A stretch of DNA of 64,000 bases from contig NZ_AFUB01000042.1 of the NCBI RefSeq assembly GCF_000222705.1, forward strand, positions 58,706 to 122,705, read 5' to 3'. The notes under the pieces were generated by a model. That model was given only the letters and a program-made list of their open reading frames with translations, was not told the origin of the DNA and searched no databases. This DNA comes from Streptococcus mitis bv. 2 str. SK95. GTDB taxonomy: Bacteria > Bacillota > Bacilli > Lactobacillales > Streptococcaceae. This document shows, piece after piece, positions 7,900 to 17,006 of the stretch; positions within the stretch are counted from its first letter, which is position 1; each line of letters starts with the position of its first letter. Position numbers and translations under genes: made by a program.

Positions 7900-7908
7900 T
7901 GTTATAAT
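7900..7908 (+). promoter_or_regulatory. Extended -10 promoter of fhs
   Basis: TGTTATAAT (TATAAT at 7903-7908) is a full extended -10, with no good -35. AGAGGAG lies a short distance before ATG 7942. Confidence 0.65.
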
Positions 7909-7941
7909 GAATTATCACATTAGAGATTAGAGGAGTTTGTT

Positions 7942-9612
7942 ATGAAAACAGATATTGAAATCGCGCAGAGTATTGAGTTGAAACCAATCGTGAATGTTGT
8001 GGAGAAACTTGGTATTTCTTACGATGATTTGGAGTTGTACGGGAAGTACAAGGCTAAGCTTAGTTTTGATAAAATCCGTGCAGTTGAGAGCAATCCAGTT
8101 GGAAAATTGATCTTGGTAACTGCTATCAACCCAACACCTGCTGGTGAAGGGAAGTCTACCATTACCATTGGTCTTGCGGATGCCTTGAACAAGATTGGCA
8201 AGAAAACTATGATTGCTATCCGCGAACCGTCTCTTGGTCCAGTAATGGGGATCAAAGGTGGTGCAGCCGGTGGTGGTTATGCCCAAGTGTTGCCAATGGA
8301 AGACATCAACCTCCACTTTACTGGAGATATGCATGCTATTACAACTGCCAACAATGCACTTTCTGCCTTGATTGACAACCACTTGCACCAAGGAAATGAG
8401 CTGGGAATCGACCAACGTCGTATTCTCTGGAAACGTGTCGTGGACTTGAATGACCGTGCCCTTCGTCATGTGACAGTTGGCCTTGGTGGTCCTCTAAATG
8501 GTATTCCACGCGAGGATGGTTTCGATATTACCGTTGCTTCAGAAATTATGGCGATTCTTTGCTTGGCGACTGATATTGAAGATTTGAAACGTCGTTTGGC
8601 TAATATTGTAATTGGTTATCGCTATGACCGCACTCCTGTTTCTGTAGGTGATTTACAGGTTGAAGGTGCTTTAGCATTGATTTTGAAAGATGCTATCAAA
8701 CCGAACTTGGTTCAGACAATTTACGGTACACCTGCCTTTGTACACGGTGGTCCATTTGCCAATATCGCTCATGGATGTAACTCTGTCTTGGCAACTACAA
8801 CAGCCCTTCACTTGGCTGATTACACAGTTACTGAAGCTGGTTTTGGTGCAGACCTTGGGGCTGAGAAATTCCTTGATATCAAGACACCAAACTTGCCAAC
8901 ATCTCCAGATGCTGTTGTCATCGTCGCAACCCTTCGTGCCCTTAAGATGAATGGTGGTGTAGCTAAGGATGCTTTGACAGAGGAAAATGTAGAAGCAGTG
9001 CGTGCAGGTTTTGCCAACTTGAAACGCCACGTTGAGAACATCCGTAAGTTCGGTATTCCAGCAGTTGTTGCAATTAATGAATTTGTCTCTGATACAGAAG
9101 CTGAAATCGCAGCCTTGAAAGAACTCTGTGCCTCAATCGATGTTCCAGTTGAGTTGGCTAGTGTCTGGGCTGATGGTGCAGAAGGTGGCGTAGCGCTTGC
9201 CGAAACGGTTGTTAAGACTATTGCTGAAAATCCAGCCAACTACACTCGTCTTTATGACAATGACCTTTCTGTCCAAGAAAAGATTGAAAAAATTGTCACT
9301 GAAATCTATCGTGGTAGCAAAGTGAACTTTGAGAAGAAATCTCAAACGCAAATTGCTCAAATCGTTCAAAATGGATGGGACAAATTGCCAATCTGTATGG
9401 CTAAAACTCAGTACAGTTTCTCTGACAATCCAAATGCACTTGGAGCTCCAGAGAACTTTGAAATTACCATTCGTGAATTGGTACCAAAATTAGGTGCAGG
9501 TTTTATCGTTGCCTTAACTGGTGATGTTATGACCATGCCAGGACTTCCAAAACGTCCAGCCGCTCTCAACATGGATGTTGAAAGTGATGGAACTGTTCTA
9601 GGATTGTTCTAG
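7942..9612 (+). CDS. fhs: Formate--tetrahydrofolate ligase
   Basis: 556 residues, the normal length. Uses ATP to join formate and tetrahydrofolate, giving 10-formyl-THF for purine and fMet synthesis. The phosphate-binding loop [18 protein letters not shown] (residues about 65-82) and the [20 protein letters not shown] block are clear, as is the ending [17 protein letters not shown]. Single gene with its own extended -10 promoter and a strong terminator at 9634-9667. High-expression codon style contrasts with the AT-rich pair just upstream. Confidence 0.97.
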   Translation: MKTDIEIAQSIELKPIVNVVEKLGISYDDLELYGKYKAKLSFDKIRAVESNPVGKLILVTAINPTPAGEGKSTITIGLADALNKIGKKTMIAIREPSLGPVMGIKGGAAGGGYAQVLPMEDINLHFTGDMHAITTANNALSALIDNHLHQGNELGIDQRRILWKRVVDLNDRALRHVTVGLGGPLNGIPREDGFDITVASEIMAILCLATDIEDLKRRLANIVIGYRYDRTPVSVGDLQVEGALALILKDAIKPNLVQTIYGTPAFVHGGPFANIAHGCNSVLATTTALHLADYTVTEAGFGADLGAEKFLDIKTPNLPTSPDAVVIVATLRALKMNGGVAKDALTEENVEAVRAGFANLKRHVENIRKFGIPAVVAINEFVSDTEAEIAALKELCASIDVPVELASVWADGAEGGVALAETVVKTIAENPANYTRLYDNDLSVQEKIEKIVTEIYRGSKVNFEKKSQTQIAQIVQNGWDKLPICMAKTQYSFSDNPNALGAPENFEITIRELVPKLGAGFIVALTGDVMTMPGLPKRPAALNMDVESDGTVLGLF

Positions 9613-9633
9613 TATATTGCAATTGATTTCAAA

Positions 9634-9667
9634 TGAGTTTGGAAATAATATCCAAGCTCATTTTTTT
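9634..9667 (+). terminator. Rho-independent terminator after fhs
   Basis: TGAGTTTGGA (9634-9643), loop AATAATA, TCCAAGCTCA (9651-9660), then seven T. One G-T pair. Confidence 0.9.
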
Positions 9668-9754
9668 ATCTAGATTTAAGGAGTTGTCTTCAGCTGATAA
9701 TAGAGTTACTTTCTAGACGCAATCAGTCTAGGTAAAGATATTTTTCCTGATTTT

Positions 9755-9763
9755 TGATATAAT
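9755..9763 (+). promoter_or_regulatory. Extended -10 promoter of pcrA
   Basis: TGATATAAT with TATAAT at 9758-9763, about 30 bases before the pcrA ATG; AAGGAAGAG acts as Shine-Dalgarno. Confidence 0.65.
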
Positions 9764-9796
9764 AGAAACATTGACTTCAAGAGTAAGGAAGAGAAA

Positions 9797-12088
9797 ATGA
9801 ACGCATTATTGAATGGAATGAATGACCGTCAAGCTGAGGCGGTGCAAACGACAGAAGGCCCCTTGTTAATCATGGCTGGTGCTGGTTCTGGGAAGACTCG
9901 TGTTTTGACTCACAGAATCGCCTACTTGATTGATGAAAAAATGGTCAATCCTTGGAATATTTTGGCCATTACCTTTACCAACAAGGCTGCGCGTGAGATG
10001 AAGGAGCGTGCTTATGGGCTCAATCCAACAACTCAGGACTGTCTGATTGCGACCTTTCACTCCATGTGTGTTCGTATTCTACGTCGCGATGCGGATCATA
10101 TTGGCTACAATCGGAACTTCACCATTGTAGATCCTGGTGAACAGCGAACCCTTATGAAGCGCATTCTCAAGCAATTGAACTTGGATCCGAAAAAATGGAA
10201 TGAACGGACTATTTTGGGGACTATTTCCAATGCTAAGAATGACCTAATTGATGATGTGGCTTATGCTGCCCAAGCTGGCGATATGTACACGCAAATCGTG
10301 GCCCAGTGTTACACAGCCTATCAAAAAGAACTTCGTCAGTCAGAATCGGTTGACTTTGATGATTTGATTATGCTGACCCTGCGTCTCTTTGATCAGAATC
10401 CTGACGTCTTAACCTACTATCAGCAGAAGTTCCAATACATCCACGTGGATGAGTACCAAGATACCAACCATGCTCAGTACCAATTGGTCAAACTCTTGGC
10501 ATCTCGCTTTAAAAATATCTGTGTGGTTGGGGATGCGGACCAGTCTATCTACGGTTGGCGTGGGGCTGATATGCAAAATATCTTGGATTTTGAGAAAGAC
10601 TATCCCAAAGCCAAGGTTGTCTTGTTAGAAGAAAACTATCGTTCAACCAAAACTATTCTGCAAGCCGCCAATGACGTCATCAAAAACAATAAAAATCGTC
10701 GTCCTAAGAATCTCTGGACCCAGAATGCCGATGGGGAGCAGATTATTTACTATCGTGCTAACGACGAACAAGACGAAGCTGTTTTTGTAGCAAAAACCAT
10801 CGATGAACTCGGTCGCAGCCAAAACTTCCTTCACAAGGATTTTGCAGTTCTTTATCGGACTAATGCGCAATCCCGTACTATTGAGGAAGCCCTGCTCAAG
10901 TCAAACATACCTTATACTATGGTTGGAGGAACCAAGTTCTACAGCCGTAAGGAAATTCGCGATATTATTGCCTACCTTAACCTCATTGCCAATCTGAGTG
11001 ACAATATCAGTTTTGAGCGCATTATCAACGAGCCGAAACGTGGAATTGGGCCAGGTACTGTTGAGAAAATTCGCGACTTTGCTAACCTACAAGAGATGTC
11101 CATGCTAGACGCTTCAGCCAATATCATGTTATCAGGAATCAAGGGTAAGGCAGCCCAGTCTATCTGGGAGTTTGCCAATATGATTTTGGATTTGCGAGAG
11201 CAACTGGATCAATTAACGATTACTGAGTTGGTTGAGGCGGTTCTAGAAAAAACAGGTTATGTCGATATTCTTAATGCTCAGGCAACCTTGGAAAGCAAGG
11301 CTCGGGCTGAGAATATCCAAGAGTTCCTATCTGTTACTAAGAATTTTGACGACAATCCTGATAGTCAAGAAGAGGAAACAGGTTTAGATAAACTCAGTCG
11401 TTTCTTGAATGACCTAGCCTTGATTGCTGATACGGACTCTGGTAGTCAGGAAACATCGGAAGTGACCTTGATGACCTTGCATGCTGCTAAAGGGCTTGAG
11501 TTTCCGGTTGTCTTTATCATCGGGATGGAGGAAAATGTCTTTCCACTTAGTCGAGCAGCTGAAGATCCTGATGAGTTGGAAGAAGAGCGCCGTTTGGCCT
11601 ATGTCGGTATCACGCGCGCTGAGAAGATTCTCTATCTGACCAATGCCAACTCTCGCTTGCTTTTCGGTCGTACAAGCTATAACCGTCCAACACGTTTCAT
11701 CAATGAAATCAGTTCGGACTTGCTTGACTATCAAGGCTTGGCTCGACCAGCTAATACCAGTTTCAAGGCTTCTTATAGCAGTGGTGGGATTGCTTTCGGT
11801 CAAGGAATGAGTTTGGCTCAGGCACTTCAAGAACGGAAACGCAAGGCTGCACCAAGCTCTATCCAGTCAAGCGGTCTCCCGTTTGGACAATTTACAGCTG
11901 GAAACAAAAATGATACCAGCGATACCAACTGGTCTATTGGGGATATTGCCCTTCACAAGAAGTGGGGAGAGGGAACAGTTCTTGAAGTGTCGGGTAGTGG
12001 TGATACTCAGGAATTGAAAATCAATTTCCCAGAAGTGGGGCTGAAAAAACTCTTAGCCAGTGTTGCCCCAATTGAGAAAAAAATCTAA
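9797..12088 (+). CDS. pcrA: ATP-dependent DNA helicase PcrA (UvrD/Rep family)
   Basis: 763 residues, full length for the Gram-positive 3'-5' helicase used in repair and replication restart and in plasmid rolling-circle replication. Walker A GAGSGKTR (residues 28-35), motif Ia ITFTNKAAREM, motif II DEYQDTN, motif III GDADQSIYGWRG, motif IV ENYRST, motif V TLHAAKGLEFPVVF and motif VI EERRLAYVGITRA are all present. The C-terminal region ends with a Tudor-like segment (VLEVSGSG...INFPEVGLKKL). Followed after 42 bp by radC, separated by the hairpin at 12095-12126. Confidence 0.97.
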   Translation: MNALLNGMNDRQAEAVQTTEGPLLIMAGAGSGKTRVLTHRIAYLIDEKMVNPWNILAITFTNKAAREMKERAYGLNPTTQDCLIATFHSMCVRILRRDADHIGYNRNFTIVDPGEQRTLMKRILKQLNLDPKKWNERTILGTISNAKNDLIDDVAYAAQAGDMYTQIVAQCYTAYQKELRQSESVDFDDLIMLTLRLFDQNPDVLTYYQQKFQYIHVDEYQDTNHAQYQLVKLLASRFKNICVVGDADQSIYGWRGADMQNILDFEKDYPKAKVVLLEENYRSTKTILQAANDVIKNNKNRRPKNLWTQNADGEQIIYYRANDEQDEAVFVAKTIDELGRSQNFLHKDFAVLYRTNAQSRTIEEALLKSNIPYTMVGGTKFYSRKEIRDIIAYLNLIANLSDNISFERIINEPKRGIGPGTVEKIRDFANLQEMSMLDASANIMLSGIKGKAAQSIWEFANMILDLREQLDQLTITELVEAVLEKTGYVDILNAQATLESKARAENIQEFLSVTKNFDDNPDSQEEETGLDKLSRFLNDLALIADTDSGSQETSEVTLMTLHAAKGLEFPVVFIIGMEENVFPLSRAAEDPDELEEERRLAYVGITRAEKILYLTNANSRLLFGRTSYNRPTRFINEISSDLLDYQGLARPANTSFKASYSSGGIAFGQGMSLAQALQERKRKAAPSSIQSSGLPFGQFTAGNKNDTSDTNWSIGDIALHKKWGEGTVLEVSGSGDTQELKINFPEVGLKKLLASVAPIEKKI

Positions 12089-12094
12089 TTTTTC

Positions 12095-12130
12095 ATCCTT
12101 CTCACGAATAATAAAGTGAGGAGGATTTTT
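12095..12130 (+). terminator. Terminator-like hairpin that contains the radC Shine-Dalgarno
   Basis: ATCCTTCTCAC (12095-12105), loop GAATAATAAA, GTGAGGAGGAT (12116-12126) pair over 11 bp with one G-T pair, followed by TTTT and then directly by ATG 12131. The 3' arm holds the GAGGAGG ribosome-binding site of radC. The same element can therefore end pcrA transcripts and hide the radC start. Confidence 0.75.
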
Positions 12131-12811
12131 ATGTATAGTATTTCATTCCAAGAAGATTCACTCTTACCCAGAGAAAGACTAGTTAAAGAAGGAGTAGAGG
12201 CTCTGAGCAATCAAGAATTGCTAGCGATTCTGCTCAGAACCGGAACGCGTCAAGCTAATGTTTTTGAAATCGCTCAGAAAGTCTTGAGTAGTCTCAACGG
12301 TCTAACTGATTTGAAAAAAATGACCCTGCAGGAATTGCAGAGTCTGTCAGGTATTGGACGTGTTAAAGCCATTGAATTACAAGCTATGATAGAACTAGGG
12401 CATCGTATTCACAAACATGAAACTCTTGAGATGGAAAGTATTCTCAGTAGTCAAAAGCTAGCCAAGAAAATGCAACATGAACTTGGTGATAAAAAACAAG
12501 AGCACCTAGTGGCGCTCTATCTCAATACTCAAAATCAAATCATTCATCAGCAGACCATCTTTATCGGATCTGCGACACGCAGTATTGCTGAACCGAGGGA
12601 AATCCTTCACTATGCCATCAAGCATATGGCCACCTCTGTGATTCTCGTTCACAATCATCCATCTGGTGCTGTATCTCCTAGTCGAAATGACGATCATGTC
12701 ACTAAGCTAGTCAAGGAAGCTTGCGAACTGATGGGAATTGTGTTTCTGGATCATCTGATTGTCTCGCACTCGGATTACTTTAGTTACCGTGAAAAGACGG
12801 ATCTGATTTAA
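12131..12811 (+). CDS. radC: RadC family JAB/MPN-domain protein
   Basis: About 226 residues. An N-terminal helix-hairpin-helix region ([19 protein letters not shown]) is followed by a JAMM metalloprotease-like domain with the metal motif [16 protein letters not shown]. Despite its name the family has no firmly proven repair role. ATG 12131 (MYSISFQ) is chosen; the in-frame GTG at 12116 lies inside the Shine-Dalgarno and hairpin. The end overlaps the convergent amidotransferase gene by 4 bp with no terminator between. Confidence 0.9.
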   Translation: MYSISFQEDSLLPRERLVKEGVEALSNQELLAILLRTGTRQANVFEIAQKVLSSLNGLTDLKKMTLQELQSLSGIGRVKAIELQAMIELGHRIHKHETLEMESILSSQKLAKKMQHELGDKKQEHLVALYLNTQNQIIHQQTIFIGSATRSIAEPREILHYAIKHMATSVILVHNHPSGAVSPSRNDDHVTKLVKEACELMGIVFLDHLIVSHSDYFSYREKTDLI

Positions 12812-13497
12812 AGCTCGTTTACAACATAGTCAAATAGTGTTTTATCCTTGGGACGATTTTCAAATAGAAATTCTGGATGCCATTGGACACCAAGATAAGG
12901 AAAATCATCTGTAGTTGTGACTGCCTCGATAATCTTATCCTTGGGATCATAAGCCACAACCTTAAGATTAGGAGCTAGATCTTTAATACTCTGGTGGTGG
13001 AAGGAGTTGATATGAGAGATTTCTCCATAGATCTCTCGGAGAATTGTATCAGGCTCAGTCACGAGGCGTTGGGTTGTGTATTCGGCTGAACAGTCCTGCC
13101 AATGATCCTCAATATCTTGGTGAAGTGTGCCTCCCATAGCGACGTTGAAGAGCTGGGTACCCCGACAAACAGAGAAAATTGGTTTCTCCTGTTTGATCGC
13201 TTCTCTGATAAGGGCTAATTCAAATTCATCTCTTTGAAGATGGTAGTCATCACTGTCAATTGTTTTAGGCTGGCCATAGTATTTTGGATCAACATTTTGC
13301 CCACCCGTAAGGATGAGTTTGTCAATCATAGCGACGTAATGGCTTGCCATTTCTTGATCACCAATCGGTAGGATGATGGGAATTCCGCCAGCGTCCTTGA
13401 CTCCTTCAACAAAACCTTTTGCCGCATAGCTCATCATGACATCATCATCTGGATGAGCTTTTTCATTTCCTGTAATCCCAATAACTGGTTTTTTCAT
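12808..13497 (-). CDS. Class I glutamine amidotransferase-like (gamma-glutamyl-GABA hydrolase family)
   Basis: 229 residues, peptidase C26/PuuD-like. Catalytic Cys111 in [11 protein letters not shown], with His207 and Glu209 in QWHPE, completes the triad. The substrate-side motif [11 protein letters not shown] is typical of the family, which hydrolyses gamma-glutamyl bonds of small amines. Actual substrate unknown. Lies 15 bp downstream of rex on the same strand, so it may be read from the rex promoter. Confidence 0.88.
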   Translation of the reverse strand: MKKPVIGITGNEKAHPDDDVMMSYAAKGFVEGVKDAGGIPIILPIGDQEMASHYVAMIDKLILTGGQNVDPKYYGQPKTIDSDDYHLQRDEFELALIREAIKQEKPIFSVCRGTQLFNVAMGGTLHQDIEDHWQDCSAEYTTQRLVTEPDTILREIYGEISHINSFHHQSIKDLAPNLKVVAYDPKDKIIEAVTTTDDFPYLGVQWHPEFLFENRPKDKTLFDYVVNEL

Positions 13498-13512
13498 AAA
13501 TGCTTTCGCTTT

Positions 13513-14154
13513 CTAATCCTCTTTACGCATAAAATAGAGGAGAGTTTGGAGTTCGCTTGTCAAATCAACATACTGAACGACCACATCTTTTGGAAGGTGA
13601 AGGTGGACGGGCGAAAAACTGAGAATACCTTTTATACCTGCATCGACCAAAAGATTGGCAACTTCTTGTGATTTAACACTTGGAACAGTTAGGATAGCAG
13701 TTTTGATATCTGCTTCTTTGATCTTTTCTTTAATTTGAGAGATGCCATAGATTGGAATCCCGTCAGGTGTCTGGGTGCCAACTTCTGGATGGTCATCTAG
13801 GTCAAAGGCCATGATAATCTTCATCTTGTTGCGCTCATGGAAGCGGTAGTGGAGAAGGGCATGCCCCATATTTCCAATCCCAACCAGCATAACATTTGTA
13901 ATTGAGTTATCATTTAGGAGATCAGCAAAAAAATTCATCAATTTTTTAACATCATAACCAAATCCACGACGACCAAGTTCACCAAAATAGGAAAAATCTC
14001 GACGAACGGTCGCAGAATCGATACCGATAGCCTCTGCAATTTGTTTGGAGTTGGCACGTTCGATTTTCTCGGCATGAAATCTCTTGAAAATTCGATAGTA
14101 AAGAGAGAGTCTTTTTGCTGTTGCTTTTGGAATAGCAGACTGTTTATCTTTCAC
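13513..14154 (-). CDS. rex: Redox-sensing transcriptional repressor Rex
   Basis: 213 residues. An N-terminal winged helix (residues about 5-80, with [14 protein letters not shown] and [17 protein letters not shown]) is followed by a Rossmann fold with [11 protein letters not shown]. Rex binds NADH/NAD+ and, at high NADH, leaves operators related to TTGTGAAnnnnnnTTCACAA upstream of fermentation genes. A matching site lies in its own promoter (14194-14211). Heads a leftward pair with the amidotransferase gene. Confidence 0.95.
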   Translation of the reverse strand: MKDKQSAIPKATAKRLSLYYRIFKRFHAEKIERANSKQIAEAIGIDSATVRRDFSYFGELGRRGFGYDVKKLMNFFADLLNDNSITNVMLVGIGNMGHALLHYRFHERNKMKIIMAFDLDDHPEVGTQTPDGIPIYGISQIKEKIKEADIKTAILTVPSVKSQEVANLLVDAGIKGILSFSPVHLHLPKDVVVQYVDLTSELQTLLYFMRKED

Positions 14155-14193
14155 AAAATCACAACCTTTCTATTCTTCTATTTTATAGAAACA

Positions 14194-14211
14194 TTGTGAA
14201 AAAATCAACAA
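14194..14211 (-). promoter_or_regulatory. Candidate Rex operator in the rex promoter
   Basis: TTGTGAAAAAATCAACAA on the plus strand resembles the Rex box TTGTGAAATATTTCACAA, with one strong half and one weaker half. On the minus strand it overlaps the -35/spacer region upstream of a TATAAA-like -10 near 14186, consistent with autorepression. Confidence 0.5.
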
Positions 14212-14242
14212 AAACAAGAAAAAACTAAGAGAATTCTTAGTT

Positions 14243-14452
14243 TTAATCTGAAAAATTAGTTTGTGATAAAAAACGGTAGAGATCGCCAACTAATCCTTGA
14301 TAAATCACCTTATCATTCAGTGTTAAGGAGCTGATTAGGAGAGTGTCGGGCAGGGTGACACAGCCTGATAGTGATAGCATAAGCTCTTCGTAATCGGAAA
14401 ATTCAAGTGTGCGTTCTACTTGATAACTATCTTGATAGGTAAGTCTATACAT
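14243..14452 (-). CDS. Small DUF4649-like protein
   Basis: About 69 residues from ATG 14452 (MYRLTYQDSY); the longer frame starts at a TTG at 14458. Short, acidic, no membrane segment. It resembles the small DUF4649 proteins of streptococci (pattern ITYLD...ERT...SYEDF and a final GDxYxFL). Last gene of the prs-desulfurase-DUF1831 run, beginning 6 bases after the DUF1831 stop. Function unknown. Confidence 0.6.
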   Translation of the reverse strand: MYRLTYQDSYQVERTLEFSDYEELMLSLSGCVTLPDTLLISSLTLNDKVIYQGLVGDLYRFLSQTNFSD

Positions 14453-14458
14453 AGTCAA

Positions 14459-14806
14459 TTATCTTTCTTCTTTAGTGAAGATACCGCGTTCTACTAAACT
14501 GTCCATGAGGAAGTAGAATTTCTCTTGGTGGATATGGTGTTCTTCAGATTTAAAGATATTGACCAAACGAAGACCAGATTTGTCAGTGATGTTAAGCTTG
14601 GCTCCAGTAAGTTCCTTGTTAATGATAATTTTTAGTAGGAAGCCTTCACCACTATTAGGAACTTTTTCAAGTAGACGAGTCAGTTCGTAGTTTCCGACTT
14701 TTGTTTCAAAGAAAGTATTGTCTTTTAGTGTAAACTTTTTTACAGTTGGACTAAGTGTATAGTCGTAGCGGCAGTTTTGTAGTTTAATGGTTTTTTCGAA
14801 TGCCAT
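14459..14806 (-). CDS. DUF1831 family protein
   Basis: About 115 residues from ATG 14806 (MAFEKTIKLQ), preceded by GGAG; an in-frame extension to 14821 lies upstream of that site. The family is conserved in streptococci and lactobacilli next to a cysteine desulfurase, as here, where it overlaps or abuts the desulfurase stop at 14811. A role in sulfur transfer or iron-sulfur metabolism is inferred from this linkage only. Confidence 0.8.
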   Translation of the reverse strand: MAFEKTIKLQNCRYDYTLSPTVKKFTLKDNTFFETKVGNYELTRLLEKVPNSGEGFLLKIIINKELTGAKLNITDKSGLRLVNIFKSEEHHIHQEKFYFLMDSLVERGIFTKEER

Positions 14807-14810
14807 TAGA

Positions 14811-15926
14811 TTAATCTCCAATAATATTTTTTAAGGTTTGTGCCAGTTGTTTCAGTTCCTCCTCAGTATTATGAGGGGACAGACTAATACGGACAGATTC
14901 TTTTAAGCGATGGGAATCCGCTCCATAAAGAGCCTCTAGGACATGGCTCGTTTGCACAATACCAGCAGTACAGGCTGAACCAGTTGAGATTGAGATTCCT
15001 TCAAGGTCTAACCGAAGCAAGAGTAAGTCATTTTTTTGACCAGGGAAGCCAATGTTGAAAACATAAGGAAGTTGGTGTTTGCTTTCATTGAGATAGTAGT
15101 TGAGACCTGCAATTTCTTCTAGAAAAACAGTTTTTAATCCCTCCAGTTTTTGGTAATGCTCAGCCTGATGATCCAAGTCTTCTTTGAGGGCAGCAACCAT
15201 ACCGACGATGGCAGCAAGGTTTTCTGTTCCAGCTCGTTTCTTTTGTTCTTGGTCCCCACCGTGAAGATAGGAATCGAAGTCCATAGACGAAGCGTAAAGA
15301 AAACCAATTCCTTTTGGTCCATGGAACTTGTGAGCAGAAGCACTAAGGAAATCAATTCCTAACTCCTCGGGATGGATAGGGATTTTTCCGATAGCTTGAA
15401 CAGCATCAACATGATAAGCAACAGGATGCTCTTTTAAAACACGTCCAATCTCAGCTATTGGCAAGAGACTGCCCGTTTCATTATTGGCATACATGGTAGA
15501 AACTAGGATGGTATCGTCACGCAACGCTTCTTGAATTTGCTGCGCAGTGATTTCTTGATTTACTGGTTGGATGATTGTCACTTCAAAACCAAAATGTTGC
15601 ACCAGGTAATCGATAGTCTCAAGCACGGAATGGTGTTCAATAGCTGTCGTGATGATGTGTTTTCCACGCTCTTGATGGCGTAGACAATAGCCGATGATAG
15701 CGGTATTATTACTTTCTGTTCCGCCAGATGTGAAAAAGATTCGTTGTGGCTTGGTTCCTAGTAAATGGGCTAACTCCTGACGGGCTTCACGGAGCAGTTT
15801 ACCAGCCTGCCGACCATGACTATGAATACTAGAAGGATTCCCATGGGTTTCCTGCATGACCTTGGTCATTTCTGCAATAGCTACTGCTGACATAGGAGTC
15901 GTAGCAGCATTGTCCAAATAAATCAA
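14811..15926 (-). CDS. Cysteine desulfurase (NifS/IscS-like, PLP-dependent)
   Basis: 371 residues, class V aminotransferase fold. N-terminal MIYLDNAATTPMS, the PLP-lysine region SASAHKFHGPKGIGFLY and the catalytic cysteine loop STGSACTAGIVQTSHVLEAL are visible. It converts cysteine to alanine and an enzyme persulfide used for tRNA thiolation, thiamine or Fe-S clusters. No SUF genes are adjacent; the partners are DUF1831 downstream and prs 10 bp upstream. The housekeeping SufS is probably elsewhere, so this copy may serve tRNA or cofactor sulfur. Confidence 0.93.
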   Translation of the reverse strand: MIYLDNAATTPMSAVAIAEMTKVMQETHGNPSSIHSHGRQAGKLLREARQELAHLLGTKPQRIFFTSGGTESNNTAIIGYCLRHQERGKHIITTAIEHHSVLETIDYLVQHFGFEVTIIQPVNQEITAQQIQEALRDDTILVSTMYANNETGSLLPIAEIGRVLKEHPVAYHVDAVQAIGKIPIHPEELGIDFLSASAHKFHGPKGIGFLYASSMDFDSYLHGGDQEQKKRAGTENLAAIVGMVAALKEDLDHQAEHYQKLEGLKTVFLEEIAGLNYYLNESKHQLPYVFNIGFPGQKNDLLLLRLDLEGISISTGSACTAGIVQTSHVLEALYGADSHRLKESVRISLSPHNTEEELKQLAQTLKNIIGD

Positions 15927-15935
15927 AGAATCACC

Positions 15936-16895
15936 TTATTTCTTTTTGTTGTATGCAAAGAGTGGGCTGACTGGTTTTCTTTCGTGGATGCGGACGATTG
16001 CATCACCGATCAATTCGCTAGCGGTAATGTAGCACACATTTTTCGGAGTTCTTTCTTTTGTGGCTACTGAGTCTGTCACAAGGATTTCTTTGATGTTAGT
16101 AGCATCAAGAAGATCAGCAGCGCCTTCTACAAAGAGACCATGACTGGATACCGCATAGATTTCAGTTGCACCTTCACGCTCAACGATTTTTGCCGCTTCT
16201 GAGAAAGTACGGCCAGTGTTTAGGATATCATCAATCAAGATAGCCTTCTTGCCCTCAACATCTCCAATGATATAACCTTGGCTCCGCTCTGAGTCATCTT
16301 GAGCATAGTCGATGATTGCGATTGGTGCATCTAGGTATTCGGCTAAGCTACGAGCGCGCTTGACACCAGAGTTTTTAGGACTAACAACAACCACATCTGG
16401 TCCAAGTAAGCCCTTGTCACAATAGTGTTTAGCAAAAAGAGGAATTGTATAAAGATTGTCCACAGGAATGTCAAAGAAACCTTGCACCTGAACGGCATGT
16501 AGATCAAGGGTTAGAACACGGTTAACACCTGCTTTGACGAGCATATTAGCAACGAGTTTTGCAGTGAGAGGTTCGCGAGAAGAAGCGATACGATCTTGAC
16601 GTGCATAACCAAAATAAGGAAGCACAACGTTGATACTATGGGCACTTGCACGTACGCAGGCATCAACCATGATTAACAACTCCATCAAGTGGTTGCTAAC
16701 GGGGTAGCTGGTTGATTGGATGATGTAGACATCATAACCACGAACGCTCTCTTCAATGTTGACTTGGATTTCTCCATCAGAAAATTGGCGAGAAGATAAT
16801 TTCCCGAGAGGTACCCCAACCGTTTCTGCGATTTTTTGTGCAATTTCATGATTGGAATTAAGTGCAAAAAGTTTCATGTTGTTTCTATCTGACAT
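15936..16895 (-). CDS. prs2: Ribose-phosphate pyrophosphokinase, divergent second paralogue type
   Basis: 319 residues from ATG 16895 ([15 protein letters not shown]), with GAGGACGG upstream; a longer in-frame extension to 16952 is unlikely. PRPP synthetase makes PRPP from ribose-5-phosphate and ATP. Conserved parts: [40 protein letters not shown]. Unusual parts: the flexible catalytic loop usually reads IDKRR but here is IDYAQDDSE, and the ribose-phosphate loop reads DDILNTGRT instead of DDxxDTAGT. It matches what I recall of the second Prs of pneumococcus. It may be catalytically altered or regulatory. Confidence 0.85.
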   Translation of the reverse strand: MSDRNNMKLFALNSNHEIAQKIAETVGVPLGKLSSRQFSDGEIQVNIEESVRGYDVYIIQSTSYPVSNHLMELLIMVDACVRASAHSINVVLPYFGYARQDRIASSREPLTAKLVANMLVKAGVNRVLTLDLHAVQVQGFFDIPVDNLYTIPLFAKHYCDKGLLGPDVVVVSPKNSGVKRARSLAEYLDAPIAIIDYAQDDSERSQGYIIGDVEGKKAILIDDILNTGRTFSEAAKIVEREGATEIYAVSSHGLFVEGAADLLDATNIKEILVTDSVATKERTPKNVCYITASELIGDAIVRIHERKPVSPLFAYNKKK

Positions 16896-16921
16896 TATAG
16901 ACCGTCCTCTGTAAACTTTGT

Positions 16922-16962
16922 GAATCTCCTTTGAGAAAGTTCTGTTTTTCAAAGGGAGATTC
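16922..16962 (-). other. Stem-loop in the prs leader
   Basis: Arms GAATCTCCTTTGA (16922-16934) and TCAAAGGGAGATTC (16949-16962) pair with one bulge and a 14-nt loop. On the minus strand it lies about 27 nt before the prs start codon; on the plus strand it is followed by TTTTATTTTTAT. It may be a leader structure or a terminator for antisense transcripts. Confidence 0.5.
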
Positions 16963-17006
16963 TTTTATTTTTATCTTTTCTATTCTACCAAAAAAAGGAG
17001 ATTATT

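Noticed and set aside
8671-9239. Long opposite-strand open frames inside fhs, and similar ones inside ligA, pulA, eno and pdhA
   Set aside because: They lie fully inside conserved genes, have Ser/Thr-, Cys- or Phe-rich nonsense composition and no ribosome sites.
16896-17006. Riboswitch in the prs leader
   Set aside because: Only one simple stem-loop is seen, with no conserved purine or PRPP aptamer elements and no alternative terminator.
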